Positions 49,276-59,976 of a stretch of DNA of 64,000 nucleotides are shown one piece after another (position 1 is the stretch's first letter; each line of letters opens with the position of its first letter). The notes beneath the pieces were generated by a model. That model was not told the DNA's origin, made no database searches, and saw nothing but the letters and a program-made list of their open reading frames with translations. Origin of the DNA: Amycolatopsis acidiphila. GTDB lineage: Bacteria > Actinomycetota > Actinomycetes > Mycobacteriales > Pseudonocardiaceae. A program made the translations under genes and the position numbers. The DNA lies in NCBI RefSeq assembly GCF_021391495.1, contig NZ_CP090063.1, positions 3,472,001 to 3,536,000 on the forward strand. Reading direction: 5' to 3'.

Positions 49276-51998
49276 ATGACCCATCTGGTTTTTCTCCTGC
49301 TCGGATTAGGGAACGGCGCCGTCTTCGGTGCGCTGGCCCTCGCCCTCGTCCTCACCTACCGCAGCTCCGGAGTGCTCAACTTCGGCACCAGTGCCATCGC
49401 GCTGCACGCCGCCTACGTCTACGCGTTCCTGCGCCAGGGCAAACTGCTGCTGCTCGTGCCGGGTCTGCCCGTGAGCGTCGACATCGGCGACCCGCTGTCG
49501 TTCATCCCCGCACTGATCGTGACGCTGGTGGTGTCCTCGCTGTTCGGGCTCGTCCTCTACGTGCTGATCTTCCGGCCGCTGCGCACGGCGCCACCGGTCG
49601 CCAAGGCGGTGGCCGCGCTGGGGGTGTCCCTTGTGGTCAGCGGGATCGTCGCCGAGCGGCTCGGCACGACTCCGGTGGCGGTCAAGCCGATCTTTCCGAC
49701 CGAGCTGTGGAAGTTCGGCACCCTGCGGATGTCCTCGGACCGGATCTACTTCGCGCTCACGATCCTCGTCGTGGCCGCGTTGCTCGGGCTGGTCTTCCGC
49801 TACACCAGGTTCGGTCTCGCGACCCGGGCTTCGGCGGAAAGCGAGCGCGGGGCCTACCTCAGCGGGGTCTCGCCGGACCGGGTGGCGGCCTACAACTGGA
49901 TGCTCAGCTCGGCGATCGCCGGCCTGTCCGGCATCCTCATCGCGCCGATCGTGCCGCTGGTCCCGCTGGCCTACACGTTGTTCATCGTGCCCGCACTGGC
50001 CGCGGCGATCCTCGCCCGCTTCCAGCTGGTGTTCGTCGCCGCCGCGGCCGGCCTCGTGATCGGCATGCTGCAGTCGGAGACGCAGTACCTGCAGACGCAC
50101 CTGAGCTGGCTGCCCAAGTCGGGCCTTCCCGAACTCGTGCCGCTGGTGCTGATCCTGCTCGTGCTCGTCGTCCGGGCGCGACCGCTGCCGACCCGCGGCG
50201 CGCTGATCCTGCGCACCCTCGGTCGCGCGCCACGGCCGAGACTCGTCATACCCATGGCCGTGCTCGGGGTGATCGTGGTGGTGGCGGCGCTGTTCGTGCT
50301 GCAGGACCGGTTCCGCGCCGGGCTCATCGTCAGCCTGATCATGGCGATCATCGCGCTCTCGGTCGTCGTGGTCAGCGGCTACGCCGGACAGCTGTCACTG
50401 GCGCAGCTCACCCTCGCCGGGGCCGCCGGGTTCGTCCTCGGCCCGCTCGGCAACGACCTGCACCTGCCCTTCCCGCTCGCCCCGTTGCTCGCCGCTGTCG
50501 CGGCCGCAGTGCTGGGTGTGGTGATCGGCCTGCCCGCGCTGCGCATCCGCGGGCTGACCGTCGCGGTGGTGACCCTGGCGCTCGCCTTCGCACTGGAAGC
50601 GTTCTGGTTCCGCAATCTCGACTTCGTGAGCAGTTCCGGCGTCGCCATCCCCGAGCCGGAGCTGTTCGGGTGGGATCTCGGGATCGGCGCCGGGCTCGCG
50701 TATCCGCGCGTGACCTTCGGCATCCTCTGCCTGCTCGTGCTCGTCGTCGTCGCGATGGGCGTGGCCTGGCTGCGCCGCAGCGGACTCGGTTCGCAGATGC
50801 TCGCCATCCGGGCGAACGAGCGGGCCGCCGCGGCGGCCGGGGTGAACGTGGTGCGGGTGAAGATCGTGGTGTTCGCGATCGCGGCCTTCATCGCCGGACT
50901 CGGCGGGGCGTTGCTGGCCTACCAGCAGCGGACGATCACCTACGACGCGTTCTCGGCGGTCTCCGGGCTGAGCCTGTTCGCCACCGTGTACCTGGCCGGG
51001 ATCACCTCGATCTCCGGTGGCATCCTCGCCGGTTTCTGCGCCACCGGCGGGCTGGTGTTCATCATCGTCGACGAGGTCGTCGGCACCGGCGGCTGGTACG
51101 TGGTCGTGTCGAGCGTGCTGCTGATCCTGACGGTGATCATGAACCCGGAGGGCATCGTCGGGCCCGCACACCAGAAGCTCGCGGCCGTCCGGGCGAAACG
51201 GGAAACGGCGGTGGCGCCGGTGGAATCCCCGCCCGAGCCGGTCCCGCTCCGGTCGGAGAAGCCGGGCCGTGCCGATCTGCTGTCCGTGCGGGGCCTGGGC
51301 GTGCACTACGGCGGCGTGGTCGCGGTGGACGATGTGACCTTCGACGTGGCGGGCGGGACGATCGTCGGCCTGATCGGGCCGAACGGCGCCGGCAAGACCA
51401 CCCTGCTCGACGCGGTCAGCGGTTTCGCCGAGCACACCGGCACGGTCGTGCTCGACGGCCGTTCGCTCGAAGACCTCGCACCGCACGAGCGGGTCCGGGC
51501 CGGCCTCGGCCGCACGTTCCAGGCACTGGAGCTCTACGACGACCTCAGCGTCGAGGAGAACGTGGCGGTCGGCCTGACCGCGTCGCACGGTCGTCGCGAA
51601 CGGCCACCGGAAGAGGCGCTGCGCCGGGTCTTCTCGCTGCTGGATCTGGCGTCGCTGCGCACCCGTCCCGCGGGCGAGCTGTCCCAGGGGCAGCGCCAGC
51701 TGGTGTCCATCGCCAGGGCACTGGTGGGACAGCCGCGCGTGCTGCTGCTCGACGAGCCCGCGGGCGGGCTCGACACCGCCGAGAGCACCTGGCTCGGCGA
51801 ACGACTGAAGGTCATCCGCGACAGTGGGGTCACGATCATCATGGTCGATCACGACATGGGTCTCGTGCTGAGCCTGTGCGACGAGGTCCGGGTGCTCAAC
51901 TTCGGCAAGGTCATCGCCGCGGGCACCCCCGCCGAGATCCGGGCCGACCGGGAGGTCGCGGCGGCCTACCTGGGCAGCACGCCCGAGGCGGCGACGGC

Positions 51999-52002
<4 letters not shown>
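49276..52002 (+). CDS. Branched-chain amino acid-type ABC transporter: LivH-LivM-LivG fusion
   Basis: 908 residues. Three subunits lie in one chain. Residues about 1-290 are a LivH-type permease (GLGNGAVFGALALALVLTYRSSGVLNFG). Residues about 315-620 are a LivM-type permease (VVVSGYAGQLSLAQLTLAGAAGF, RSGLGSQMLAIRANERAAAAAGV, and the GGALLAYQQ region). Residues about 655-905 are a LivG-type ATPase with Walker A GPNGAGKTT near 700, signature LSQGQRQ near 802 and Walker B VLLLDEPAG near 822. HAA-family importers carry branched-chain amino acids, amides, urea or aromatic acids. In this locus the cargo is probably the catabolic substrate. Four-base overlap with the second ATPase. Confidence 0.92.
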
Positions 52003-52718
<716 letters not shown>

Positions 52719-52756
52719 GCCGCAGCCGCCATACTTCGAAGAAAGGTCCAACCGAC

Positions 52757-54019
52757 ATGGGAGCCGGATCCACACAACGACGTGTCCGGGCCGTTGTCCC
52801 GGCCTTGCTGGCCGCGACGGTGCTGGTCCTCAGTGCCTGTAGCGGCGGCAGTTCGAACTCCGCCGCGGACACCGCCGACACGACGGCGGCGCTCGGCACG
52901 CCGGACAAGGCCACGGGCACGCCCGTGACGCTGGGCATGATCAGCGACGGCAAGGGCACCGCCATCGACCAGAGCGCGGAGATCCAGGGCGCGCAGGCGG
53001 CGGTCGGCTACATCAACGACTACCTCGGCGGCCTCGGCGGGCATCCGATCGACCTCAAGGTGTGCGAGACGAAGAACTCGCCGGCCCAAGCCACCGACTG
53101 CGCCAACCAGATGGTCAGCGCCAAGGTGTCGGGCGTCGTCGCGGGCACCCTGGCCGAGGCGGACCAGGTGATCTCCGTGCTCTCCGCGGCGAAGATCCCC
53201 GCGTTCTTCTCGCAGGCGGCGTCGAAGCTCGGGCTCTCCACCCCGGGCGTGTTCTCGATGACCAACGCCATCAACTACTTCAGCACGCCCGCGGCCTACG
53301 CGAAGCAGCAGGGCTACCAGAAGGCCACGATGGTCGTCATCGACGTGCCGGGTGCGAGCGGTCCCGCGAAGCAGATCGGGACCTTGTTGTTCGGCAACGC
53401 GAAAATCGCGTACAACGTCGTGCCGATCGCGCCGGGCACGGCCGACATGACGCCGCAGATCCAGGCGGCCGAGGGCGACAGCCCGCAGATGTACGTGCTG
53501 CTCGGTGACGCCACCTTCTGCAGCAGTGCGATCAAGGCGCTGCGCACCCTCGGCGTGAACGCGACCATCGCCGCGTCGGAGACGTGCGTCAGCAAGGACG
53601 CGAGCGCCTCGATCCCGGGCGGCTACCAAGGGGTCAAGGTGATCGCGAGCCTCGAGTTCAACGCCGACGACCCGGAGTACAAGACCTTCAAGGCCGCGCT
53701 GGCCCGCTACGGCGGCGGTACGGCCCCCGCGTCGATCCCGGGCATCGGCTACACGGTGACCCTGGCGCTGGCGAGGGCCGCGAACGCGGCGAAGATCCAG
53801 GACACCTCGGCGGCGGGCCTGCTGGCCGCGGTGCAGTCCGCGCCCCCGGTCCCGTACCCGCTCAACGGCGGTGCGACGTTCCAGTGCAACGGCAAGGCGG
53901 TCTCGTTGTCGCCGAACATCTGCAGCGCCAACGGGATCATCGCGGACGCCGCGGACGACGGCAGCCTGTCGAACTACCAGGTGGTGCAGGCGAGCGAGCT
54001 GTTCAAGACCGGCGGCTGA
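52757..54019 (+). CDS. LivK-like substrate-binding lipoprotein of the ABC importer
   Basis: 420 residues. A signal peptide with a positively charged start, hydrophobic core and lipobox LSAC ends at Cys28, so the mature protein is a membrane-anchored lipoprotein. The type I periplasmic binding fold follows (PVTLGMISDGKG, AAVGYINDYLGGLGGHPIDL, VSGVVAGTLAEADQVISVLSAAKIP, PGTADMTPQIQAAEGDSPQMYVLLGD). Several cysteines in the mature part may form disulfides. It is unlike strict leucine-binding proteins in the ligand region, so its ligand cannot be assigned. Followed by a bidirectional hairpin terminator. Confidence 0.92.
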   Translation: MGAGSTQRRVRAVVPALLAATVLVLSACSGGSSNSAADTADTTAALGTPDKATGTPVTLGMISDGKGTAIDQSAEIQGAQAAVGYINDYLGGLGGHPIDLKVCETKNSPAQATDCANQMVSAKVSGVVAGTLAEADQVISVLSAAKIPAFFSQAASKLGLSTPGVFSMTNAINYFSTPAAYAKQQGYQKATMVVIDVPGASGPAKQIGTLLFGNAKIAYNVVPIAPGTADMTPQIQAAEGDSPQMYVLLGDATFCSSAIKALRTLGVNATIAASETCVSKDASASIPGGYQGVKVIASLEFNADDPEYKTFKAALARYGGGTAPASIPGIGYTVTLALARAANAAKIQDTSAAGLLAAVQSAPPVPYPLNGGATFQCNGKAVSLSPNICSANGIIADAADDGSLSNYQVVQASELFKTGG

Positions 54020-54031
54020 ACCGGAGCCGGC

Positions 54032-54064
54032 AGCGGGGCACGTCCGGTCCGGGCGTGCCCCGCT
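54032..54064. terminator. Bidirectional hairpin terminator
   Basis: AGCGGGGCACG (54032-54042) pairs perfectly with CGTGCCCCGCT (54054-54064) around an 11-base loop, followed by TTTCG. It sits in the 49 bases between the convergent binding-protein and DUF2889 genes and can serve both. Confidence 0.8.
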
Positions 54065-54068
54065 TTCG

Positions 54069-54659
54069 TCAGCCGCGCAGGAACGTCTCCAGTGCAGGGA
54101 CGGGGCGCTCGACGCTGCCGGGCACCCAGCCCGCGTCGATCTTGCGGGGACCGGCACCGTCGGGGGCCCAGATGTGACAGCTGCCCAGTGGCAGCGGAAC
54201 CGGTCCCGCCGACTCCTCCGGCTGGTTCAGCCGGGCGTGGGCGACGCGTTCGCTCGCCGTGCGCACCACGGCCGGGCCGATCGCCCGGGCCAGTTCGCCC
54301 AGGTGCGCACAGCCGGACACCCCGCCGAGCCGGCGGCGCAGCTCACGCGTGAACCCGCGGCGCACGGAGATTCCTGCCAGGCGGGCGAAAGCGGGCGCGA
54401 TGAGGGGACATTCGCTGTGCGGGAAGGAAGCCATGCCCGCCTCGGCGGCCGTGATCACGAGATCCGGCAGGTGCACGGTGACGCCGAGGGTCATGTCGTG
54501 GATCCGCTGCTGACCGGGCTCGGCCCACGGGATCTGGTCGGTCAGCCTGCCCACCACCGTGAAGTGCTCGTCGTCGAGGGCGTAGGAGTCCATGATGATG
54601 CTGCGCCGGTGGACCGCCTCGGCGGGCGGGGGCGGCACGGCGGGCAGTCGGTCGGTCAA
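54069..54659 (-). CDS. DUF2889 domain-containing protein
   Basis: 196 residues from ATG 54659. The domain covers most of the chain: RRSIIMDSYALDDEHFTVVGRLTDQIPW, then VHLPDLVITAAEAGMASFPHSECPLIAPAFARLAG, then SGCAHLGELARAIGP. The S/P-E-C-P and G-C-x-H-L motifs match those of the protein at 35950-36879. The function of the family is not known; conserved Asp, His and Cys positions suggest metal binding or catalysis. It is the third gene of an operon with the racemase and an acyl-CoA dehydrogenase, 13 bases after the latter, so it probably acts on an acyl-CoA or its precursor. Ends at a shared terminator. Confidence 0.78.
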   Translation of the reverse strand: MTDRLPAVPPPPAEAVHRRSIIMDSYALDDEHFTVVGRLTDQIPWAEPGQQRIHDMTLGVTVHLPDLVITAAEAGMASFPHSECPLIAPAFARLAGISVRRGFTRELRRRLGGVSGCAHLGELARAIGPAVVRTASERVAHARLNQPEESAGPVPLPLGSCHIWAPDGAGPRKIDAGWVPGSVERPVPALETFLRG

Positions 54660-54672
54660 GGGGGTGGCTCCT

Positions 54673-55848
54673 TCACTTCAGCAGGTGGCGGGCGACGACC
54701 ATGCGTTGCACCTCGGTCGCCCCTTCTCCGAGCCGCTTGACCCGCAGGTCCCGGAACCAGCGTTCCAGCGGCATCTCCCGGGACAGTCCGAGCGCGCCGA
54801 ACAGCTGCACGCAGCGGTCCAGCACGCGGAACGCGGTCTCGGTCGCGTACAGCTTGGCGGCCGAGGCGTCGACGCGGACGTCGCGGCCGAGGTCGGCGTT
54901 CCACGCGGCCTGATACGTCAGCAGGCGGGCCGCGCGCAGCTCGATCTCGCTGTCGGCCAGCATCCACTGGACGCCTTGCTTGTCCGACAGCCGCGAGCCG
55001 AACACCGCGCGGTCCTTGACCCACTCGACGGTCATCTCCAGCGCCTGCTGCGCGATGCCGATCGGGCCTGCCGCGTACAGGATCCGGCCCCGCACCAGGA
55101 AGTCCGACGCGAGCGCGAAGCCCGCGCCCTCCGCGCCGATCCGGTTGCCGACCGGGATCTCGGCGTCGTCGAACCGCAGCTCGGCGGGGGAGAAGGAGTT
55201 CATCACCTCGATCGGCACCATGCTCAGGCCCGGGGTGTCCCGCTCGACGACGAAACAGCTGATCCCGCCGCGCTCGCCCTGCTCGCCGGTGCGCGCGTAG
55301 ACCACGCCCCAGTCGGCCGTCAGCGCGTGGCTGGTCCACAGCTTCGTGCCGTTGAGGACGTAGTGGTCGCCGCGGCGTTCGGCTCGGCAGCGAATGGCGC
55401 GGGCGGGGTCCGAACCGCCGGAGCTCTCGCTGATCGCCGTGTACGCCTTGCCCGTACGCCCTTCGATGATGGGCCGGGCGAAGCGCTCGAACTGCTCCGG
55501 GCTCGCCTTGAACAGCACGCTCGGCGGGTTGCCGCCGAACGCCCCCGCGGCCGGGAAGAACGCGCCCATCCGGCATTTGGCGGCCTCCTCGGCAACCACG
55601 ACCTGGCCGAGCACGCTGAGCCCGGCACCGCCGTACTCGGCGGGCGTCTGCAGCGCCCACAGCCCCAGCTCGCGCGCTTTCTCTTGCAGCGGAAGCAAGA
55701 GCTCGGGCGGCAGACCCGCCGCGTCGTGCTCGAGCTTGTCCTCCAGCGGCCGCACCTCGGTCGCCATGAAGCGCCGGACGGTCTCGGCCAGCAGGCGGAA
55801 CTCCTCCGGCAGCTCCCAGGCGCCGGTGGGCGGCTCGTGCTCAGGCAT
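54673..55848 (-). CDS. Acyl-CoA dehydrogenase
   Basis: 391 residues from ATG 55848, overlapping the racemase gene by eight bases. Motifs: [112 protein letters not shown] and [18 protein letters not shown]. Length and the R-x-x-FG segment ([15 protein letters not shown]) fit the standard four-helix-bundle C-terminal domain. Its partner, alpha-methylacyl-CoA racemase, supplies the (S)-2-methylacyl-CoA form these enzymes require, implying a 2-methyl-branched acid. Confidence 0.92.
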   Translation of the reverse strand: MPEHEPPTGAWELPEEFRLLAETVRRFMATEVRPLEDKLEHDAAGLPPELLLPLQEKARELGLWALQTPAEYGGAGLSVLGQVVVAEEAAKCRMGAFFPAAGAFGGNPPSVLFKASPEQFERFARPIIEGRTGKAYTAISESSGGSDPARAIRCRAERRGDHYVLNGTKLWTSHALTADWGVVYARTGEQGERGGISCFVVERDTPGLSMVPIEVMNSFSPAELRFDDAEIPVGNRIGAEGAGFALASDFLVRGRILYAAGPIGIAQQALEMTVEWVKDRAVFGSRLSDKQGVQWMLADSEIELRAARLLTYQAAWNADLGRDVRVDASAAKLYATETAFRVLDRCVQLFGALGLSREMPLERWFRDLRVKRLGEGATEVQRMVVARHLLK

Positions 55849-56917
55849 GCGGGCTCCAGTCGCGCAGAACGGTGGCCACGGTCGCCGGGCCGCTGCCCGG
55901 TACCCGGGCCGGGGTCCGGGAGAAGCGAGGTGCCGGTGCGGGCTCGAGAACGCCGCCGGCCTCGACGAGCGCGTTGCGCGCCGACATGTGCGGGTGCGCG
56001 GGAACCTCGTCGAAGGCGAGTACCGGTGTCACGCAGGCGTCGGTGTCCTCGAAGACGGCCGTCCACTCGGCGCGGGTCTTCGCCGCGAACGCCTCGGTGA
56101 AGGCCTCGCGCAGCATCGGCCAGCCCGACTCGTCCGGCTGCGCGGGCAGTGCGGCCGGATCGAGGCCGAGCCCGGTGACGAACTCCTGGTAGAACTTCGG
56201 TTCCAGCGCGCCGACCGCCATGTAGCCGCCGTCGGCGGTCTCGTAGACGTCGTAGAACGGCGCGCCGCCGTCGAGCCGGTTGGTGCCGCGCTCGTCTCGC
56301 CATCGTCCCGCGCCGCGCAGGGACCAGATCGCCTGGGCGAGGCTGCAGGTGCCGTCCACGATCGCCGCGTCGACCACCTGCCCGCGCCCCGACGCCTGGC
56401 GCTCCACGAGCGCGGCGAGGATGCCGAGTGCGAGGTAGAGCGAGCCGCCACCGAAGTCGCCGACCAGGTTCAGCGGCGGGACCGGCCGTTCGCCCGCGCG
56501 CCCGATGGCGTGCAGCACGCCGGTGAGCCCGATGTAGTTGATGTCGTGCCCGGCGCGTTCGGCCAGCGGCCCCTCCCGGCCCCAGCCGGTCATCCGGGCG
56601 TACACCAGCCGCGGGTTGCGTGGCGCGCAGTCGTCCGGGCCGAGCCCGAGCCGTTCGGCCACGCCCGGGCGGAACCCTTCGACGAGCACGTCGGCACGTG
56701 CGGCGAGGCCGAGGACGGCGTCGCGGTCGCGGGGGTCCTTCAGGTCGGCTTCGACGATCCGCCTGCCGCGTCGCTGCCCGCCGGCGCCAGGGCGGCGCAC
56801 CTGGACGACGTCGGCGCCGAGGTCGGCCAGCAGCATCGCGGCGTGCGGGCCGGGCCCCATGCCGGCCAGCTCGACGACCCGGGTGCCGGTGAGCGGACCG
56901 CCTTCTCCCTGCGTCAT
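55841..56917 (-). CDS. Alpha-methylacyl-CoA racemase (CaiB/BaiF family)
   Basis: 358 residues from ATG 56917; ATG 56929 is also in frame. AMACR/MCR signatures: [30 protein letters not shown], active-site histidine in [18 protein letters not shown], and active-site aspartate in [40 protein letters not shown], matching the His126/Asp156 arrangement known from M. tuberculosis MCR. The enzyme epimerises (R)- and (S)-2-methylacyl-CoAs. First gene of the minus-strand operon with an acyl-CoA dehydrogenase and DUF2889, and divergent from the CoA ligase at 57053. Implies that the locus degrades a branched side chain. Confidence 0.92.
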   Translation of the reverse strand: MTQGEGGPLTGTRVVELAGMGPGPHAAMLLADLGADVVQVRRPGAGGQRRGRRIVEADLKDPRDRDAVLGLAARADVLVEGFRPGVAERLGLGPDDCAPRNPRLVYARMTGWGREGPLAERAGHDINYIGLTGVLHAIGRAGERPVPPLNLVGDFGGGSLYLALGILAALVERQASGRGQVVDAAIVDGTCSLAQAIWSLRGAGRWRDERGTNRLDGGAPFYDVYETADGGYMAVGALEPKFYQEFVTGLGLDPAALPAQPDESGWPMLREAFTEAFAAKTRAEWTAVFEDTDACVTPVLAFDEVPAHPHMSARNALVEAGGVLEPAPAPRFSRTPARVPGSGPATVATVLRDWSPHA

Positions 56918-57016
56918 GTGCTCGACCATAACTGACCCCACGTGCACGTCGATAGTGGCGCGAACGCCAGATCAGAACCAGTACTTGCCTATCGGGTTAT
57001 GGTCAAGACACAATAG

Positions 57017-57040
57017 TTCTGACAGTGCGTTCACTATACT
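57017..57040 (+). promoter_or_regulatory. Promoter with TTCTGACA box for the CoA ligase/MFS operon
   Basis: TATACT (57035-57040) is a good -10, placing transcription start about 57047, only six bases before the ATG at 57053. TTCTGACA (57017-57024) covers the -35 region, which has no TTGACA-like hexamer, so an activator or repressor site is likely. The wider site TGACA-GTGC-GTTCA (57020-57033) resembles the TGACA-N4-TGTCA boxes at 33888 and 62320 with two mismatches. Confidence 0.6.
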
Positions 57041-57052
57041 CTTCGAGGTCTC

Positions 57053-58582
57053 ATGCTGGTCGGTGACATCCCGCGCCGCAATGCGCGGCGCTATCCCACG
57101 AAGATCGCCCTGCGGCACGGCGACAGCGAGCTCAGCTGGGCCGCGCTGGACGAGCGAGCCGACCGGCTGGCGACCCACCTGCTCGACCGGGGCCTGGCGC
57201 ACGGCGACCGGGTCGCCGTGTCGGCGCGCAACTGCCTGGAATGGCCCGAGCTGGTGTTCGGGCTGGCCAAGGCGGGCCTGATCCTGGTTCCGGTGAACAT
57301 CCGGCAGTCCCCGGACGAGGTCGCGCACGTGCTCGCCGACTCTGGCGCGCGCGCTGCGATCCTGCACCACGACCAGGTGGAACGGCACGGGCAGACGCTC
57401 TCGGAGCTGGACCTCCTGCTGGAGATCGGCGGCACCGAGGCTGGCGAGTCCTACGACACGGCGCTGGCCAAGGGACGCGCGGTCGACCCGACGCCCGCCA
57501 CCCTGACCGACGCGGACGTGCAGTTCATCCTGTACACGAGCGGTACCACGGGCCGCGCCAAGGGCGTGGTGAACGCCCATCGCGGCATGCTCGCGCAGGT
57601 GCTCGACACGAGCATCTCCACCGAGGCGCGCCACTCCGACGTCATGCTCGCCACCACGCCGTTCTTCACCGCGGGCGGCATGGTGCGCACGCTGTCCTGG
57701 CTCTACCTGGGACAGACGATGGTGATCCACCCGCGGTTCGACGCCGACGCGGTGCTCGACGAGATCGAGCGCAGCCGGGTCACGTTCACCACGTTCATCC
57801 CCACGATGCTGCACCGGACCCTGCGCATCCTCGAAGAGGGACCGGCAAGGGACATGTCGAGCCTGCGGCGGATCAGCTACGGGTCGGCGCCGGTCCCGGT
57901 CGGCCTGGCGGAGAAGGCGATGAAGCTGCTGGGCTGCGATCTGCAGCAGCGGTACGGGCTCACCGAGGCCGGTGGCCAGGTGACCATCCTGGGCCCGGAC
58001 GAGCACCGGCAGATGGTCTCCGGCCGGGAGTCGCTGCTGACCTCGTGCGGCCGCGAGACGCCGCACGCCGAGATCCGGATCTGCGACGACGAGGGCAACG
58101 AGCTGCCGCCGGGCGAGGTCGGCGAGATCGTCATCCGCTGCGAGTCGAACGCGCTGGGCTACTGGAACAACCCGGAGCAGACCCGGAAGACGTTCCGGCC
58201 CGGCGGGCTGTGGTCGGGCGACCTCGGGCGGCTCGACGAGGACGGCTACCTGCACATCGAGGGCCGGCGCACCGACATGATCATCTCCGGCGGCTTCAAC
58301 GTGTACCCGGCCGAGCTGGAACGCGTGCTCGGCGGGCATCCGCAGGTCGACCTCGCGGCGGTCGTGGGCGTGCCGGACGAGGAGTGGGGTGAGACCCCCG
58401 TCGCCGTCGTCGTGCCCAAGGGCACCGTCGACGCCGAGGCCTTCGAGGCACAGCTCAAGGACCTGTGCCGCGACCAGCTCGCGGGCTACAAGCAGCCGCG
58501 CCGGTTCGTCTTCCGGGACGAGCTGCCGCTGGGACCCGCCGGCAAGGTGCTCAAGCGCGAGCTGCGGGCGCAGCTGTCGTGA
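57053..58582 (+). CDS. Acyl-CoA synthetase (AMP-binding, long-chain/steroid-acid type)
   Basis: 509 residues. ANL motifs: P-loop LYTSGTTGRAKGV near 160, FFTAGGMVR, RYGLTEAGGQVTIL, LWSGDLGRLDEDGYLHIEGRRTDMIISGGFNVYPAELE, and the catalytic lysine in PLGPAGKVLKRELR. The hinge and A8 loop are complete, so the enzyme should be active. It is similar in style to FadD-type ligases for bulky carboxylic acids. Divergent from the racemase operon and coupled by GTGA overlap to the MFS gene, suggesting uptake and activation of the same acid. Confidence 0.92.
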   Translation: MLVGDIPRRNARRYPTKIALRHGDSELSWAALDERADRLATHLLDRGLAHGDRVAVSARNCLEWPELVFGLAKAGLILVPVNIRQSPDEVAHVLADSGARAAILHHDQVERHGQTLSELDLLLEIGGTEAGESYDTALAKGRAVDPTPATLTDADVQFILYTSGTTGRAKGVVNAHRGMLAQVLDTSISTEARHSDVMLATTPFFTAGGMVRTLSWLYLGQTMVIHPRFDADAVLDEIERSRVTFTTFIPTMLHRTLRILEEGPARDMSSLRRISYGSAPVPVGLAEKAMKLLGCDLQQRYGLTEAGGQVTILGPDEHRQMVSGRESLLTSCGRETPHAEIRICDDEGNELPPGEVGEIVIRCESNALGYWNNPEQTRKTFRPGGLWSGDLGRLDEDGYLHIEGRRTDMIISGGFNVYPAELERVLGGHPQVDLAAVVGVPDEEWGETPVAVVVPKGTVDAEAFEAQLKDLCRDQLAGYKQPRRFVFRDELPLGPAGKVLKRELRAQLS

Positions 58583-59961
58583 CGGCGGAGCTGCAGGTCG
58601 GCGCCCGGCTGGACCGGCTGCCCGGCTGGCCGTTCTCGCGCGCCGTGTTCGCCGTGCTGGGCGCCGGGTTCTTCTGTGCCTACTTCGACATCACCAACAT
58701 CGGCTCGGCCTTGCCGAAGGCGCTCGAGCAGTTCCACGCGCCGGTCGGCAGCGCGGGGACGGTGGTCGGTCTCGGCCTCTGGGGCTACGTGGCGGGGGCG
58801 GTGCTCAACAGCGTCCTGGCCGACCGGTGGGGCCGGCGGCCCGGCCTGATGACCGCGACGCTGCTGTTCGGGCTCGGTTCGCTCGCGAGCGCGCTGAGCC
58901 CGGGCATCACCACGCTCACGGTCGCCCGGTTCGTGTCGGGCATGGGCATCGGGGCCGCGCTGAGCGTGGTCAGCACCTATCTCAGCGAGGTTGCCCCGGC
59001 CCGGCGCCGGGGCCGCTACATGTCGTGGGTGACGCTGCCCGCGCTGCTCGGGAACTCGGCGGTGCCGTGGTTCGCGCTGTGGCTGGTGCCGTCGTACTCC
59101 TGGGGCTGGCGGCTCATGCTGGCGATCCCGGCGCTGGCGATGGTCGCGTTCGCGTTCGGGTTCCGGGTGATCCCCGAATCGCCGCGGTGGCAGGCCGCGC
59201 GGGGGCGCGAGGAGCGCGCGCTGCGGGCGGTCGCGGACGCCGAGCAGCGGGTGCGCGCCCGCACGGGGCTGGAGCTGCCGGAACCGGTCCCGGCCCGGCC
59301 CGTGCCGGTGGCGTCGGGCTGGCGTGCCTGGTTGACGCTGGTGCGGCCACCGCATCTGAAGTGGACGGTGTTGTTCTTCACGATCTTCTTCTGCGTCTAC
59401 TTCTCGGCGTACTCGTTCACCGGGCTCGGCATCACGTTGCTGACCCAGCACGGGCTGAGCCTGACCAAGAGCATCAGCCTCACCCTCGGCTCCAGCTTCG
59501 GCGGCCTCATCGGCGCCGCGCTCGCGCCGCTGATCGCCGATCGCTGGCCACGCAAGGTTCCCGCCGCCGCGACGACGATCCTGCTCGCCGCGGACATGAT
59601 CGTGCTGGGCGTCCATCCCGGCAACGCGTTGTTCGCCGCCGGGTACTTCCTGCTCAGCTTCCAGCTCGGCATCTTCGCGCCGATGGTGTACCTGCTGACC
59701 GCGGAGCACTTCCCGACGCAGGTCCGCAACGCCGGCGTCGCGATCACCGACGGCGCCGGGCACGCCGGCGGTGCGATCGGGCCCGCGGTGACGCTGGCGG
59801 TGTTCCAGGCAGGCGGCTTCGGCGCCACCTGGCTGACCCTCGGCCTGATCTTCCTGCTGGCGTCCCTGCTGTTGCTGCTGGCCCGCAACACCACCGGTGT
59901 CGCCCTGGAGAAGGCGAGCGGCGGCGAGCTCGCCGCCGCTCGGTCCGCGGTCGTGGACTGA
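58579..59961 (+). CDS. MFS transporter, sugar/aromatic-acid:H+ symporter type
   Basis: 460 residues from GTG 58579, overlapping the ligase stop (GTGA). Twelve predicted membrane helices. MFS motifs: LADRWGRRPGLM between helices 2 and 3, GIGAALSVVSTYLSEVAPARRRGRYM after helix 4, PESPRW at the central loop (as in sugar and aromatic acid transporters), and TAEHFPTQVRNAG after helix 10. The profile fits the metabolite:H+ symporter families (SP/AAHS) rather than drug exporters. Likely imports the carboxylic acid that the coupled ligase activates. Convergent with the fused acyl-CoA dehydrogenase gene, 15 bases away. Confidence 0.9.
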   Translation: MTAELQVGARLDRLPGWPFSRAVFAVLGAGFFCAYFDITNIGSALPKALEQFHAPVGSAGTVVGLGLWGYVAGAVLNSVLADRWGRRPGLMTATLLFGLGSLASALSPGITTLTVARFVSGMGIGAALSVVSTYLSEVAPARRRGRYMSWVTLPALLGNSAVPWFALWLVPSYSWGWRLMLAIPALAMVAFAFGFRVIPESPRWQAARGREERALRAVADAEQRVRARTGLELPEPVPARPVPVASGWRAWLTLVRPPHLKWTVLFFTIFFCVYFSAYSFTGLGITLLTQHGLSLTKSISLTLGSSFGGLIGAALAPLIADRWPRKVPAAATTILLAADMIVLGVHPGNALFAAGYFLLSFQLGIFAPMVYLLTAEHFPTQVRNAGVAITDGAGHAGGAIGPAVTLAVFQAGGFGATWLTLGLIFLLASLLLLLARNTTGVALEKASGGELAAARSAVVD

Positions 59962-59976
59962 GCGGCGGCGAGTGCG